DNA of 64,000 nt from Alkalitalea saponilacus (GCF_900168165.1 NZ_FUYV01000013.1:1-64000), one strand, 5' to 3'; numbered from the stretch's first letter, positions 1 through 9,369 are shown. Made by a program: numbers and translations. Notes: generated by a model not told the origin, from the letters alone.

Positions 1-1
1 G

Positions 2-262
2 ATAAAGCAACTCCTTCATATTAAATCTTTCATCGGAACTAGCGAAAATGCTGTAATGATACAAATATGGACTGCTTTGATAACTATACTTGTCCTAAAA
101 TACTTAAAAGCATTAGCCCAATATGGCTGGAGGTTGTCAAATTTAGTTGCGTTTATCAGGTTGAATATGTTTGTGAAAATTCACTTGCAAAAGTGGTTGG
201 ATAAACCCTTTGATGAACCTCCTGAACCAGTTCAAAAATACATACAGGGGGTTTTATTCTGA
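2..262 (+). CDS. IS4-family transposase, C-terminal fragment (truncated by the window edge)
   Basis: The frame is open from the window edge and ends at a TGA. The visible 86 residues include IWTALITILVLKYLKALAQ and WLDKPFDEPPEP, which I recognise as the conserved C-terminal end of IS4-type (DDE) transposases common in Bacteroidota. Only the tail after the catalytic core is visible, so I cannot tell whether the gene upstream is intact. A stretch TTTAGGACAGTATTG at about 326-340, some 65 bases after the stop, could belong to the right end of the element, but the partner end is outside the window. Family call fairly secure; completeness unknown. Confidence 0.75.
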   Translation: MKQLLHIKSFIGTSENAVMIQIWTALITILVLKYLKALAQYGWRLSNLVAFIRLNMFVKIHLQKWLDKPFDEPPEPVQKYIQGVLF

Positions 263-425
263 AATTGTAGATGTTTCTGGCTAAAACTACTATTTTTAAA
301 GAGCAATAAATTCTACTGAAGATTATTTAGGACAGTATTGTTTTTAAACAAAAGAGTTTCACATTAAGTTAATATTTATAACGCGGATAATTACTATATT
401 TATTGACAAACAAACCATACATGTT

Positions 426-1079
426 ATGAAAACTCAGAAGATTTCTATTATCGCAATTTTGTTATTAATTAACAGCTCCTTATATGCTCAAACTTCCATC
501 AGTTTATTTAATGAAGACACTTCATCAGACTGGCACAAGGTTCTACAATCAGAAGCTAGTCCGGACACAGTTTTCTTTTTCAGCGATGGCATCCTGAACG
601 CCAAAGGAGATCCCTTTGGCTACATCAGAACCACCGAAAAACATGAAAACTACGAACTGAATCTTGAGTGGCTTTGGGTAGAAAACGCCACCAACAGTGG
701 CGTTTTGCTGGCAATTACAGGTGAAGATACTGTTTGGCCCCATTGCATTGAAGCTCAACTGCGCGATCAAAGTGCGGGAGACCTCGTGCTTATGCACGAA
801 GGAGCAAAAGCTACTGTAAATGGGGTTCGTCATCAAGTCAACCCAGATTTAAGATGGGTTTCAGTAGTTGAAAAGTTCGAAGAGGCATCAGAAAAAGACC
901 ATGGAGAGTGGAATCATTATCGCATCAGATTTTATAACGGAGATCTAAAACTATGGGTAAATGGAATTCTCCAAATGTCCGCATCACAGGTTCACCCAAC
1001 CAAAGGATATATTGGCTTGCAAAGTGAAGGGTCATGGATTCAATTCAGAAACATAACCCTGACACCACTCGGCAACTGA
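426..1079 (+). CDS. Secreted DUF1080 (3-keto-disaccharide hydrolase domain) protein
   Basis: 217 residues. The N-terminus is a signal peptide (positively charged start, hydrophobic ISIIAILLLINSSLYA, cleavage near residue 21). The rest is a single DUF1080 domain, a concanavalin-like beta sandwich. Visible hallmarks are NSGVLLAITGEDTVWP, IEAQL and, near the end, WNHYRIRFYNGDLKLWVNG and GYIGLQSEGSWIQFRNI. Members of this fold bind or hydrolyse sugars, and some act on 3-keto-glycosides; the substrate here cannot be read from sequence. Probably periplasmic. It lies 56 bases before the AI-2E transporter gene on the same strand with no terminator between, so co-transcription is possible. Confidence 0.8.
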   Translation: MKTQKISIIAILLLINSSLYAQTSISLFNEDTSSDWHKVLQSEASPDTVFFFSDGILNAKGDPFGYIRTTEKHENYELNLEWLWVENATNSGVLLAITGEDTVWPHCIEAQLRDQSAGDLVLMHEGAKATVNGVRHQVNPDLRWVSVVEKFEEASEKDHGEWNHYRIRFYNGDLKLWVNGILQMSASQVHPTKGYIGLQSEGSWIQFRNITLTPLGN

Positions 1080-1135
1080 GCCATTTAGAGCTGTAAAAAC
1101 TGCTAATCAGAAAATTCAAAAAACGATTCATTGAA

Positions 1136-2278
1136 ATGAGTAAAGCAGAAAAAATCCAGATAAAACTGCCTCCATACCTTAAATTGATAGCCGTGCTTTT
1201 TGGCATAGTACTGGTTGTGATTGTCATGAAACAAGCCAAGAGCGTACTGGTTCCTATTCTAATAGCCGGTTTTCTGGCTATCCTTATCAGTCCCTTTACA
1301 TCCTGGATGGAAAAAAAAGGTATCCCTTCGGCACTGGCCTGTATCTCAAGTTTAATTGGTCTTTTGGTAATTTTATCTGCTGTGATTTACTTCTTTTACA
1401 ATCAGATTATTGGTTTTGCCGGAGATTTAGATGGTCTGGAACGAAGATTTGGAGAGCTGGTTGGACAAATAAATGATTTTATCACGGCCAACTTCGAGGG
1501 CGCCGTACCCATTTCAATGGATAACATCAAAGATGTTCTTTTTCAACAGCTGTCAGACAATGTCAATACACTGACCCAAGGAATTATCGCCACGGCTGGC
1601 ACAGTTACAATGATTTTCATTATACCGGTTTACATTTTCCTTTTTCTGTATTTCCGGAGCTTTCTCATTGAGTTTGTAAAAAAAGCATTCAGCGAAAAGT
1701 ACGAAGACAAGGTAAACCACGGAATAACCAAAGTAAAAGGAGTCGTTCAGAATTACATTAAGGGAGCGTTCATTGTTATTTGTATTCTGGCAGTATTAAA
1801 CAGCATAGCGCTATATAGTTTGGGTATAAAACACGCACTTCTTTTCGCGGTATTTGCCGCTTTTTTAAATGTAATCCCATTTCTGGGGCCGTTTTTGGGA
1901 GCTACATTTCCCATCCTATTTGCACTTCTTACCAAAGATTCACTCTGGTATCCGTTTGGAGTTTTTCTGGCATTTTACGTAATCCAGTTGTTCGAAAGCA
2001 ATCTATTCACACCAAAAATTGTTGGCAGCAAAGTATCAATGAATCCTTTGATGACCATCATTGCTCTGTTTATAGGAAATTACATTTGGGGATTGGCCGG
2101 TATGATTCTGTTTATTCCAGGAATTGCCATATTAAAAGTCATATTTGATGAGATTGATGGCATGGAAGCATATGGATTTCTCCTGGGAGCGGTAAAAAGC
2201 AAAAGTCCCGACAGCAATATGAACACTGCTGCTGATAAAGTGATTAAGAAAATTAAAAACATAAAGAAGAAACGTTAA
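1136..2278 (+). CDS. AI-2E family transporter (PerM/TqsA-like membrane protein)
   Basis: 380 residues with about eight hydrophobic segments: paired helices at the N-terminus (about 15-33 and 35-53), one at 58-80, a soluble loop of roughly 80 residues, then helices from about 155 onward. The late segment carries the family signature around FLGPFLGATFPI and a last helix pair near NPLMTIIALFIGNYIWGLAG. The C-terminal tail is lysine-rich. The family includes E. coli TqsA (autoinducer-2 export) and Na+/H+ antiporter-like members, so the substrate should not be assumed. Length is normal for the family. It is followed by a hairpin at 2291-2313. Confidence 0.85.
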   Translation: MSKAEKIQIKLPPYLKLIAVLFGIVLVVIVMKQAKSVLVPILIAGFLAILISPFTSWMEKKGIPSALACISSLIGLLVILSAVIYFFYNQIIGFAGDLDGLERRFGELVGQINDFITANFEGAVPISMDNIKDVLFQQLSDNVNTLTQGIIATAGTVTMIFIIPVYIFLFLYFRSFLIEFVKKAFSEKYEDKVNHGITKVKGVVQNYIKGAFIVICILAVLNSIALYSLGIKHALLFAVFAAFLNVIPFLGPFLGATFPILFALLTKDSLWYPFGVFLAFYVIQLFESNLFTPKIVGSKVSMNPLMTIIALFIGNYIWGLAGMILFIPGIAILKVIFDEIDGMEAYGFLLGAVKSKSPDSNMNTAADKVIKKIKNIKKKR

Positions 2279-2290
2279 CTCAGCATTTGA

Positions 2291-2313
2291 AAAGTTGGTT
2301 ATGAACCAACTTT
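2291..2313 (+). terminator. Hairpin after the AI-2E transporter gene
   Basis: Perfect 10-bp inverted repeat AAAGTTGGTT / AACCAACTTT with a 3-base loop, 13 bases after the stop codon. The following run is only weakly T-rich (CTTCTTTG), so this is a plausible but not classic intrinsic terminator. Confidence 0.55.
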
Positions 2314-2400
2314 GAACTTCTTTGTTAAATTGTTGAATAGGAAGAACAGCATTCTCCCATTCTGTTTTAATCATTTAAAATTCAATAACACGTTAAAACT

Positions 2401-3795
2401 ATGCAATACGATTTAATTGTAATAGGAAGCGGTCCCGGCGGATATGTTGCAGCCATCAGAGCTTCACAACTCGGATTGAAAACAGCCATTGTTGAACGTG
2501 ATGAGCTTGGCGGCGTATGTCTCAATTGGGGGTGTATTCCAACAAAATCACTTCTAAAAAGTGCCCAGGTTTTTGAATATCTAACACATGCATCCGACTA
2601 TGGCATTTCCATTGAAGGAAATGCAAAACCCGACTTCAAAGCCATGGTAGAACGCAGCCGCGGTGTGGCTGATGGCATGAGCAAAGGGGTTCAGTATCTA
2701 TTAAAAAAGAACAAAATTGAGGTTATACAAGGTACCGGAAAACTTACCAAAGACAAAAAGGTTGAAGTAACTGACAGCAAGGATAAAAAGAGCGTTTACG
2801 AAGCTAAACACGTGCTTCTTGCAACAGGTGCAAGAAGCAGACAATTGCCAAACCTTCCTCAGGATGGCGAGAAAGTCATTGGCTATCGCAAGGCCTTAAC
2901 ACTTGAAAAACAGCCAAAATCAATGGTGGTAGTTGGTTCGGGAGCCATAGGTAGCGAGTTCGCATATTTTTACAATACCATTGGAACCAAAGTTACCCTG
3001 GTTGAATATCTTGACAACATCGTACCTCTTGAAGATGAGGAGGTTTCCAAACAACTTGGGCGCTCGTTTAAAAAAGCAGGTATTGATGTTAAAGTGAGCT
3101 CAGAAGTAACTTCTGTTGACACTTCAGGAAAAAGTGTGAAGGTGAACATTAAGAACAAAAAAGGAAAAGAAGAGACCGTTGAGGCCGAAATTGTATTATC
3201 TGCCGTGGGAATTACGCCCAATATCGAAAACATTGGTTTGGAAGAAGCCGGCGTGGAGGTGGAAAACGGTCGTATTAAAGTTGATGAATACTATCAAACT
3301 TCGGTAAAAGGAGTATATGCTATTGGCGATATAGTTCCCGGACAGGCACTTGCTCATGTGGCAAGTGCTGAAGGAATTTTGTGTGTGGAAAAAATTGCAG
3401 GACACCATCCGGAACCAATCAATTACAACAACATCCCCGGATGTACCTACACCAATCCGGAAGTGGCCTCTGTTGGATTCACAGAAAAAGCAGCCAAAGA
3501 AGCCGGATACGAGCTAAAAATCGGGAAATTCCCATTCTCAGCATCTGGTAAAGCCAGTGCTGCAGGTCACAAAGAAGGGTTTGTGAAACTCATTTTTGAT
3601 GCCAAATATGGGGAATTACTTGGAGCTCACCTCATTGGAGCCAACGTTACCGAGATGATTGCTGAACTTGTTACTGCAAGAAAACTGGAAACAACCGGAC
3701 ACGAAATCATAAAAGCAGTTCACCCCCACCCAACCATGTCGGAAGCCATTATGGAAGCCGCAGCTGCTGCATATGATGAAGTTATTCATATTTAG
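2401..3795 (+). CDS. lpdA: Dihydrolipoyl dehydrogenase (E3)
   Basis: 464 residues, normal for the family. It re-oxidises dihydrolipoamide of 2-oxoacid dehydrogenase or glycine cleavage complexes, passing electrons through FAD and a redox disulfide to NAD+. Visible parts: FAD-binding GSGPGG (9-14), redox-active pair C40/C45 in GGVCLNWGCIPTK, NAD-binding VVGSGAIGSEFA (about 179-190), FAD site YAIGDIV, and a C-terminal interface with the catalytic His443-Glu448 pair in HPHPTMSE. The gene stands alone between two hairpins and no E1/E2 genes are nearby, so the complex it serves is not shown here. Confidence 0.95.
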   Translation: MQYDLIVIGSGPGGYVAAIRASQLGLKTAIVERDELGGVCLNWGCIPTKSLLKSAQVFEYLTHASDYGISIEGNAKPDFKAMVERSRGVADGMSKGVQYLLKKNKIEVIQGTGKLTKDKKVEVTDSKDKKSVYEAKHVLLATGARSRQLPNLPQDGEKVIGYRKALTLEKQPKSMVVVGSGAIGSEFAYFYNTIGTKVTLVEYLDNIVPLEDEEVSKQLGRSFKKAGIDVKVSSEVTSVDTSGKSVKVNIKNKKGKEETVEAEIVLSAVGITPNIENIGLEEAGVEVENGRIKVDEYYQTSVKGVYAIGDIVPGQALAHVASAEGILCVEKIAGHHPEPINYNNIPGCTYTNPEVASVGFTEKAAKEAGYELKIGKFPFSASGKASAAGHKEGFVKLIFDAKYGELLGAHLIGANVTEMIAELVTARKLETTGHEIIKAVHPHPTMSEAIMEAAAAAYDEVIHI

Positions 3796-3807
3796 AATAT
3801 TAAAAAC

Positions 3808-3851
3808 CTCACCCGATGAGTTGAATTATTAGATTAAAGTCATCGGGTGAG
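3808..3851 (+). terminator. Inverted repeat after lpdA
   Basis: 12-bp perfect repeat CTCACCCGATGA / TCATCGGGTGAG around a 20-base loop, starting 13 bases after the lpdA stop. No strong T run follows, so termination is inferred from position and stem strength. Confidence 0.55.
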
Positions 3852-3940
3852 TACTTTCAAATTCCTCTGAATTCACAAAATAATAATCATCTAATTTCGT
3901 TTTTCATGATGAAGATGCATCCTTTTACAATGATGCAATA

Positions 3941-3948
3941 TATCTTTG
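3941..3948 (+). promoter_or_regulatory. Bacteroidota -7 promoter box before the PorE-like gene
   Basis: TATCTTTG matches TAnnTTTG exactly. If transcription starts the usual few bases downstream, the first base is at about 3952, essentially on the ATG at 3953, which predicts a leaderless or nearly leaderless mRNA. Confidence 0.6.
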
Positions 3949-3952
3949 TCAT

Positions 3953-5917
3953 ATGAACAGATTTTTCTTATACATCATATTTACAGCATTTATTGCTTCA
4001 CTTTTTCTGACAGGTTGCTCCGGATCCAAACGATTGGGTCGTGCACAAAGTCTTTATGAAGTTGGAGAATATGATCGTGCCATAACTGCACTTCAACGCG
4101 CTTACAGGCGTGAGAGCAATCGCTATTATCGAGGTAAAATTTCATACTACCTCGCAGAGAGCTACCGAAAAACCAATCAACCCCGCAGAGCGGCACCTAT
4201 TTACGGAAGAGCCATTCGATTCGGTTATCCCGAAAGAAAAGCAAAGCTGTATCAGGCTCAATCGCTTCAAAAAATAGGCAATTACGAAGAAGCCATCGTT
4301 TTGTATGAGGAATATCTGGAAGAAGTTGCCGGTGACCCTTTGGCACACAATGGACTTGCCGCATCAAGAAAAGCACTACGGGACGAACAAAAAACACGCT
4401 ACGAGATTACGGCCATACGAGCATTAAACTCCCGAAACAGCGACTATTCGCCATTTATCGCACCAGACGATCCTTCACAAATCTTCTTCTCATCAATGAG
4501 ACAGTTGCCCGGTACACGCCGGCAACAAACCAGCCGAATTACCGGTCAGGCACCTTCCAGAATCTACACTGCCCGTGAAGATTCCAGAGGTGACTGGATG
4601 GATGCTCAGCTACTTTTTGAGAACGACCCCACACAAGATTGGGAAGATGGATCCATCTCAATTACTGAAGATGGCAGAACTGCTTATTTTACACGTGCCA
4701 GATACGAAAACACAGGCCCCATGGGCACCGAAATATGGCAAACTCAAAGAATGGGCGGACGTTGGGGTGAACCCTCCAAGGTTGAATTAGGTCCGGACAG
4801 TTTAATTTTTGCACATCCGGCTATATCTCCCGATGGCAATACTCTATACTTTGTTTCTGATTTGCCTGGTGGATTTGGAGGACTGGATATTTGGAAGGTT
4901 GAAAAGATGGGTGATCAGTGGAGTATGCCCATAAATCTTGGAGCAGATATAAATACCGCCGGAAACGAAAAATTTCCCTATGTCCGAGCTAATGGAAACC
5001 TCTATTTTAGTTCCGATGGGCATCCCGGATTTGGAGGGCTGGATATTTTCAGAGCAGAAAAGAGAGACGAAGAGAGATGGACAGTTACAAACATGGGACG
5101 TCCCATCAATTCAGAATCAGATGATTTTGGGATTACGTTTCACCGTGGCAGGGAAGTGGGATATTTTTCCAGTTCAAGAGACAATCCAAGAGGTTTTGAC
5201 AACATCTATCAATTCAGACTACCGGTGATTCAGGCAGTGATGGCCGGTGAAATTACCCTGCCGAATAATGAACCCATTCCCCAAAACACCAGAGTCAGAA
5301 TCATTGGAACCGATGGTTCCAATATGCGCATAAATGTTGAACCAGCCGGTACATTCAATGCGTTGCTGGAACCGGGTAATGAATATACCATCTTAATCTC
5401 AGCACCGGGCTATTTCAATCACCGGGAAAGAGTTGACACCAGGAACTTAACTGCCAGCCGTCAATTTGAACTAAACGTACAACTTACCAGCGCTCAACAA
5501 CCTTTGGTATTCGAAAACCTTCAGTTTGAACCAGGATCTTACAACCTTAATGGCAATGCCATAAGGGAACTGGAACGCCTGGCTTCCATGCTGAACGACA
5601 ATGCCAACATTGAAATCAACATCACAGCACACACCGATGCAAATGGAGATTTAACGAATTTGGTGATTCTGTCGCAACAACGCGCTGAAAAAGTCATGGA
5701 ATTTTTAACCTCCCGGGGAATCGCACATGAAAGACTCTCTGCCAGAGGTGTTGGGGGCGCACAACCACTTAAAGTAACAGATAGTCTGGCAGCAAGATAC
5801 AACTATTTACGCGCAGGAGAAGAACTTAATGAAGCTTACATACAACGTCTCAACCGGCAATACCAGAGCAATGTAAGAGCATTAAACAACCGGGTGGAAT
5901 TTAGTATTGTACGTTAA
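3953..5917 (+). CDS. PorE-like TPR / PD40 propeller / OmpA-C lipoprotein
   Basis: 654 residues. The signal peptide ends in a lipobox LTGC (Cys22), so this is a lipoprotein. Then come: TPR-like helices (about 25-145, with YEVGEYDRAITALQRAYRR); a PD40/WD40-like propeller (about 165-420) with repeated blades of the type DGNTLYFVSDLPGGFGGLDI; a carboxypeptidase regulatory-like beta domain (about 430-510); and an OmpA C-terminal peptidoglycan-binding domain (about 515-654) with AHTDANGD and LSQQRAEKVMEFLTSRG. This order is that of Porphyromonas PorE, which links the type IX secretion machinery to peptidoglycan. Other proteins share the architecture, so the T9SS role is an inference. It probably sits in the outer membrane facing the periplasm. 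Confidence 0.85.
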   Translation: MNRFFLYIIFTAFIASLFLTGCSGSKRLGRAQSLYEVGEYDRAITALQRAYRRESNRYYRGKISYYLAESYRKTNQPRRAAPIYGRAIRFGYPERKAKLYQAQSLQKIGNYEEAIVLYEEYLEEVAGDPLAHNGLAASRKALRDEQKTRYEITAIRALNSRNSDYSPFIAPDDPSQIFFSSMRQLPGTRRQQTSRITGQAPSRIYTAREDSRGDWMDAQLLFENDPTQDWEDGSISITEDGRTAYFTRARYENTGPMGTEIWQTQRMGGRWGEPSKVELGPDSLIFAHPAISPDGNTLYFVSDLPGGFGGLDIWKVEKMGDQWSMPINLGADINTAGNEKFPYVRANGNLYFSSDGHPGFGGLDIFRAEKRDEERWTVTNMGRPINSESDDFGITFHRGREVGYFSSSRDNPRGFDNIYQFRLPVIQAVMAGEITLPNNEPIPQNTRVRIIGTDGSNMRINVEPAGTFNALLEPGNEYTILISAPGYFNHRERVDTRNLTASRQFELNVQLTSAQQPLVFENLQFEPGSYNLNGNAIRELERLASMLNDNANIEINITAHTDANGDLTNLVILSQQRAEKVMEFLTSRGIAHERLSARGVGGAQPLKVTDSLAARYNYLRAGEELNEAYIQRLNRQYQSNVRALNNRVEFSIVR

Positions 5918-5919
5918 TG

Positions 5920-5950
5920 TTGATGATCCCAAAAGATTGTATTAATTTTG
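5920..5950 (+). promoter_or_regulatory. Promoter of purM (-33 TTG, -7 TAATTTTG)
   Basis: TTG at 5920-5922, a 20-base spacer, then TAATTTTG at 5943-5950, matching the TTTG/TAnnTTTG layout of Bacteroidota promoters. This box covers the TTG codon at 5948 that would otherwise open the reading frame, so translation must begin further on, at GTG 5981. Confidence 0.65.
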
Positions 5951-5980
5951 CGGTCACAAATTTCAACAAAAACAGTTGCT

Positions 5981-7150
5981 GTGAGTATTGAATCCAGATA
6001 TAATCAAAGAGGCGTTTCCGCGTCGAAAGAAGATGTGCATAAAGCCATCAAAAACATAGATAAAGGTCTTTTTCCAAAAGCCTTTTGTAAAATTGTTCCG
6101 GATATTCTGGCCGGTGACCCCGACTTTTGCAACATTATGCATGCCGATGGAGCCGGAACAAAATCGTCGCTGGCATACATGTATTGGAAAGAAACCGGCG
6201 ACATCTCCGTTTGGAAAGGCATTGCACAGGATGCCATCATTATGAACGTTGACGACTTGCTGTGTGTAGGAGCCACAGACAACATCCTGCTTTCTTCCAC
6301 CATTGGACGCAACAAAAATCTTATTCCGGGAGAGGTTATTTCAGCCATCATCAACGGAACCGAAGAGATACTTCAACAATTGCGTGATGCCGATGTTTCC
6401 ATTTACTCAACAGGCGGCGAAACCGCTGATGTTGGAGATCTGGTTAGAACCATCATAGTTGATTCAACAGTGACCTGCAGGATGCCACGAAAAGATGTCA
6501 TTTGCAATAGAAAAATATCAGCAGGTGATGTCATTGTTGGGCTTTCCTCATACGGACAGGCCAGCTACGAAACGGAATACAACGGCGGAATGGGCAGCAA
6601 TGGACTGACATCTGCCAGACACGATGTTTTCAATAAATATCTGGCAAAAAAATATCCCGAAAGCTTCGATCCGCAAGTGCCTGATGAGTTGGTATATTCC
6701 GGAAACTATTCTCTTACACAGGAGATAGAGAACCTGGGAATTGATGCGGGAAAGCTGGTGTTATCCCCCACCCGTACCTATGCTCCGGTTATAAAGCAGA
6801 TTTTGAAAAATCTGCGCAGTGAAATTCATGGGATGGTTCATTGTTCGGGTGGAGCACAAACAAAAGTGCTTCATTTTGTCGACAACCTGCACATCATTAA
6901 AGACAATTTGTTCGAGGTACCTCCATTATTCGAAATCATTCAGGAACAATCCGGAACCCCGTGGGCCGAAATGTATAAAGTATTTAACATGGGACACCGC
7001 ATGGAGCTATATGTGAAACCTGAAATAGCCGAAGAAATCATAGCTGTTTCAAAGGCATTTAACATTGATGCGAAAATTGTGGGAAGATGCGAGGCATCAG
7101 AAAAGCCAAAACTTACCATTAGAAGTGGTTTTGGTGAATTCTTCTATTAG
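5981..7150 (+). CDS. purM: Phosphoribosylformylglycinamidine cyclo-ligase (AIR synthase)
   Basis: 389 residues from a GTG start. It makes aminoimidazole ribonucleotide from FGAM with ATP, step five of purine synthesis, in the cytosol. Visible: N-terminal YNQRGVSASKEDVHKAI, the loop HADGAGTKSSLAYMY, DAIIMNVDDLLCVGA, STGGETADVGDLV, and a C-terminal half with VHCSGGAQTKVLHF. This is the Bacteroidota-type PurM, longer than the E. coli enzyme. I prefer GTG 5981 because the -7 promoter box overlaps the only earlier start codon and the conserved protein begins just after it. Confidence 0.9.
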   Translation: MSIESRYNQRGVSASKEDVHKAIKNIDKGLFPKAFCKIVPDILAGDPDFCNIMHADGAGTKSSLAYMYWKETGDISVWKGIAQDAIIMNVDDLLCVGATDNILLSSTIGRNKNLIPGEVISAIINGTEEILQQLRDADVSIYSTGGETADVGDLVRTIIVDSTVTCRMPRKDVICNRKISAGDVIVGLSSYGQASYETEYNGGMGSNGLTSARHDVFNKYLAKKYPESFDPQVPDELVYSGNYSLTQEIENLGIDAGKLVLSPTRTYAPVIKQILKNLRSEIHGMVHCSGGAQTKVLHFVDNLHIIKDNLFEVPPLFEIIQEQSGTPWAEMYKVFNMGHRMELYVKPEIAEEIIAVSKAFNIDAKIVGRCEASEKPKLTIRSGFGEFFY

Positions 7151-7170
7151 ATGGACAGAGGATTGACAAC

Positions 7171-7196
7171 GTTTCTTGCATCATGATGCAAGAAAC
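7171..7196. terminator. Perfect 26-bp palindrome between purM and prfA
   Basis: GTTTCTTGCATCA is followed immediately by its exact reverse complement, giving 13+13 bp with no spacer, 20 bases after the purM stop. As RNA it would form a strong hairpin with the central bases opened. No T run follows, so it could instead be a protein-binding site. Confidence 0.5.
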
Positions 7197-7269
7197 ATCC
7201 CGCTTGTTGTAAACTTCACTTAAGCGAACCCCTGTAATTATCTAATCATTCAACAACAGAAATTTAATC

Positions 7270-8358
7270 ATGGCAAATAATAATTCACTATTAGAAAAAC
7301 TGGAGGCCATTCGCCTTCGTTTTGAGGAAATCGGACAACAAATAACCGATCCGGAAGTCATTTCAGACACAAAAAGATACATCAAACTCAATAAAGAGTA
7401 CAAAGAACTGGAAGAACTGGTAAGTGTATCCAAAGAGTACAAGAACATCATTGAAAACATTGCCAGCACAAAACAGATGCTGAAAGAGGAGAGCGATGAA
7501 GAGATGCGCGAAATGGCCAAAGCAGAGCTTGAAGAGATGGAAGAAAAACTTCCTGAGATGGAAGAACAGATAAAAGTTCTTTTGTTGCCATCGGATCCTC
7601 AGGATGCTAAAAATGCGGTAGTAGAGATTAGAGGTGGAACCGGAGGTGACGAAGCGGCTATTTTTGCCGGCGATTTATTCAGAATGTATACCAAATTTTG
7701 TGAACGCAAAGGCTGGAAAACTGAAGTAACTCATATTTCGGAAGGAACCTCGGGAGGTTACAAAGAGGTTGTGTTCAATGTGACCGGAGCCGGTGTTTAT
7801 GGCATTCTAAAGTATGAATCGGGCGTTCACCGTGTGCAGAGAGTACCTCAGACCGAAACCCAGGGTCGCGTACATACTTCTGCGGCGTCGGTGGCAGTTC
7901 TCCCTGAAGCAGATGAATTTGACATCCACCTTAAACAGGAGGATATCCGAAAAGACACATACTGTTCTTCAGGTCCAGGTGGGCAGTCGGTTAATACCAC
8001 TTATTCGGCCATCCGGTTAACGCACATTCCAACGGGGATTGTTGTGACCTGTCAGGATCAGAAATCGCAGCTCAAAAACCTGGATAAGGCGATGACAGAG
8101 CTCCGAACAAGAATTTACAATCTGGAATACCAAAAATATCTGGATGAAATCTCTTCCAAGCGAAAAACAATGGTATCAACCGGAGACCGTTCGGCTAAAA
8201 TCCGCACCTACAACTATCCACAGGGACGAGTGACCGACCACCGCATTAACTATACCATGTACAACCTTCCGGTGGTGATGGATGGAGATATTGAAGGATT
8301 GATAGATAGACTTCAAATGGAAGAGAACGCGGAAAGGTTGAAGGAGAGTGAGATGTAA
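7270..8358 (+). CDS. prfA: Peptide chain release factor 1
   Basis: 362 residues, usual RF1 length. It recognises UAA and UAG on the ribosome and triggers hydrolysis of the peptidyl-tRNA ester. The helical N-terminal domain (about 1-110) is rich in charged residues. The codon-reading tripeptide of the PxT type is PQT at residues 193-195, in the position of PAT in E. coli, which marks it as RF1 rather than RF2. The catalytic GGQ is at 237-239 within GPGGQSVNTTYSAIRLTHIP. Ordinary intact gene. Preceded by a 119-base gap holding the palindrome at 7171. Confidence 0.95.
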   Translation: MANNNSLLEKLEAIRLRFEEIGQQITDPEVISDTKRYIKLNKEYKELEELVSVSKEYKNIIENIASTKQMLKEESDEEMREMAKAELEEMEEKLPEMEEQIKVLLLPSDPQDAKNAVVEIRGGTGGDEAAIFAGDLFRMYTKFCERKGWKTEVTHISEGTSGGYKEVVFNVTGAGVYGILKYESGVHRVQRVPQTETQGRVHTSAASVAVLPEADEFDIHLKQEDIRKDTYCSSGPGGQSVNTTYSAIRLTHIPTGIVVTCQDQKSQLKNLDKAMTELRTRIYNLEYQKYLDEISSKRKTMVSTGDRSAKIRTYNYPQGRVTDHRINYTMYNLPVVMDGDIEGLIDRLQMEENAERLKESEM

Positions 8359-8361
8359 GTT

Positions 8362-8400
8362 CGAAGTTGATAGTTTAAAGTTTAAAGTTTGAAGTTTGAG
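8362..8400. repeat. Short tandem-like AAGTTTAAAGTTTGAAGTTT repeat
   Basis: After prfA the sequence repeats units close to AGTTTAAAGTTTGAAGTTTG. Such degenerate runs are frequent between genes in Bacteroidota. No coding content. Confidence 0.5.
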
Positions 8401-8446
8401 TTTTCGAAGAGTATTGCCATTTGGCGGGATAGGCTATTTACATTTT

Positions 8447-8472
8447 GCGTTTTTTCCGTGCGAAAAAAACGC
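8447..8472 (+). terminator. Hairpin between prfA and pyrF
   Basis: GCGTTTTTTC (8447-8456) pairs with GAAAAAAACGC (8462-8472). It lies 46 bases before the pyrF start and about 90 after the prfA stop. It could end the prfA transcript or form in the pyrF leader; the sequence does not decide. Confidence 0.4.
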
Positions 8473-8518
8473 TTACCATTAACCATATATTGTAATCCGG
8501 AATTAAAATACAATAGTT

Positions 8519-9340
8519 ATGACATCAGCAGAACTTTTCAACCAGATAAAAGCTAAGAAAAGCTTTTTATGTATTGGGCTGGACACGGATATCCAAAAAA
8601 TCCCACGCCAATTACTGGATACAACCGACCCAATTTTCGCCTTTAACAAAGAAATTATTGATGCAACTCACGACCTTGCTGTGGCCTACAAACCAAATCT
8701 TGCCTTTTACGAAAGCCTGGGAGTAAATGGATGGAACAGTCTGGAAAAAACGGTGAACTACATTCGCTACAACTACCCCGATCTGTTCATCATTGCCGAT
8801 GCCAAACGTGGTGATATTGGCAACACCTCGAACCTTTATGCTCGTGCCTTTTTTGATGCCATGGATTTTGATGCTGTGACGGTGGCACCATACATGGGTG
8901 AAGACTCTGTTACTCCATTCTTTACTTATGTAGGAAAATGGGTGATTCTACTGGCACTTACCTCCAATAAGGGAGCTGATGATTTTCAATACATGACCGA
9001 AAACAATGAAAAGCTTTTTGAACGCGTAATCAAAACATCAGCAAAATGGGGTAATGAAGACAATATGATGTATGTGGTAGGTGCAACCCGTGCAGAAATG
9101 CTGGCAGATATCAGGAAAATAATTCCCAACCATTTCTTGTTGGTGCCGGGCGTTGGAGCCCAAGGCGGAAGTCTCGAAGAGGTAGCCAAAAACGGTTTAA
9201 ACAAACAGTGCGGTTTACTGGTGAATTCTTCGCGTCAGATAATATATGCCGGGAAGGATGAAAAATTCGCTGAAAAGGCTCGCGAAGCAGCTTTAGAAGT
9301 GAGAGATGAAATGGCTGGTCTTCTGGAGAAATATCTATAA
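8519..9340 (+). CDS. pyrF: Orotidine 5'-phosphate decarboxylase (type 2)
   Basis: 273 residues. It catalyses the last step of UMP synthesis, OMP to UMP plus CO2, in the cytosol. The catalytic stretch [13 protein letters not shown] carries the D-K-x-x-D residues. N-terminal [20 protein letters not shown], and the phosphate-binding GVGAQGG followed by SRQIIYAG fit the longer type 2 (Mycobacterium/Bacteroidota) subfamily. No other pyrimidine gene is adjacent. Followed by a MITE-like element at 9370. Confidence 0.93.
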   Translation: MTSAELFNQIKAKKSFLCIGLDTDIQKIPRQLLDTTDPIFAFNKEIIDATHDLAVAYKPNLAFYESLGVNGWNSLEKTVNYIRYNYPDLFIIADAKRGDIGNTSNLYARAFFDAMDFDAVTVAPYMGEDSVTPFFTYVGKWVILLALTSNKGADDFQYMTENNEKLFERVIKTSAKWGNEDNMMYVVGATRAEMLADIRKIIPNHFLLVPGVGAQGGSLEEVAKNGLNKQCGLLVNSSRQIIYAGKDEKFAEKAREAALEVRDEMAGLLEKYL

Positions 9341-9369
9341 AGTAGATTTCTTTTAGTAGTTTAAATATA

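Noticed and set aside
5948-5980. TTG start eleven codons upstream of purM
   Set aside because: The TTG lies inside the -7 promoter box, so it would not be transcribed; GTG 5981 fits the family start.
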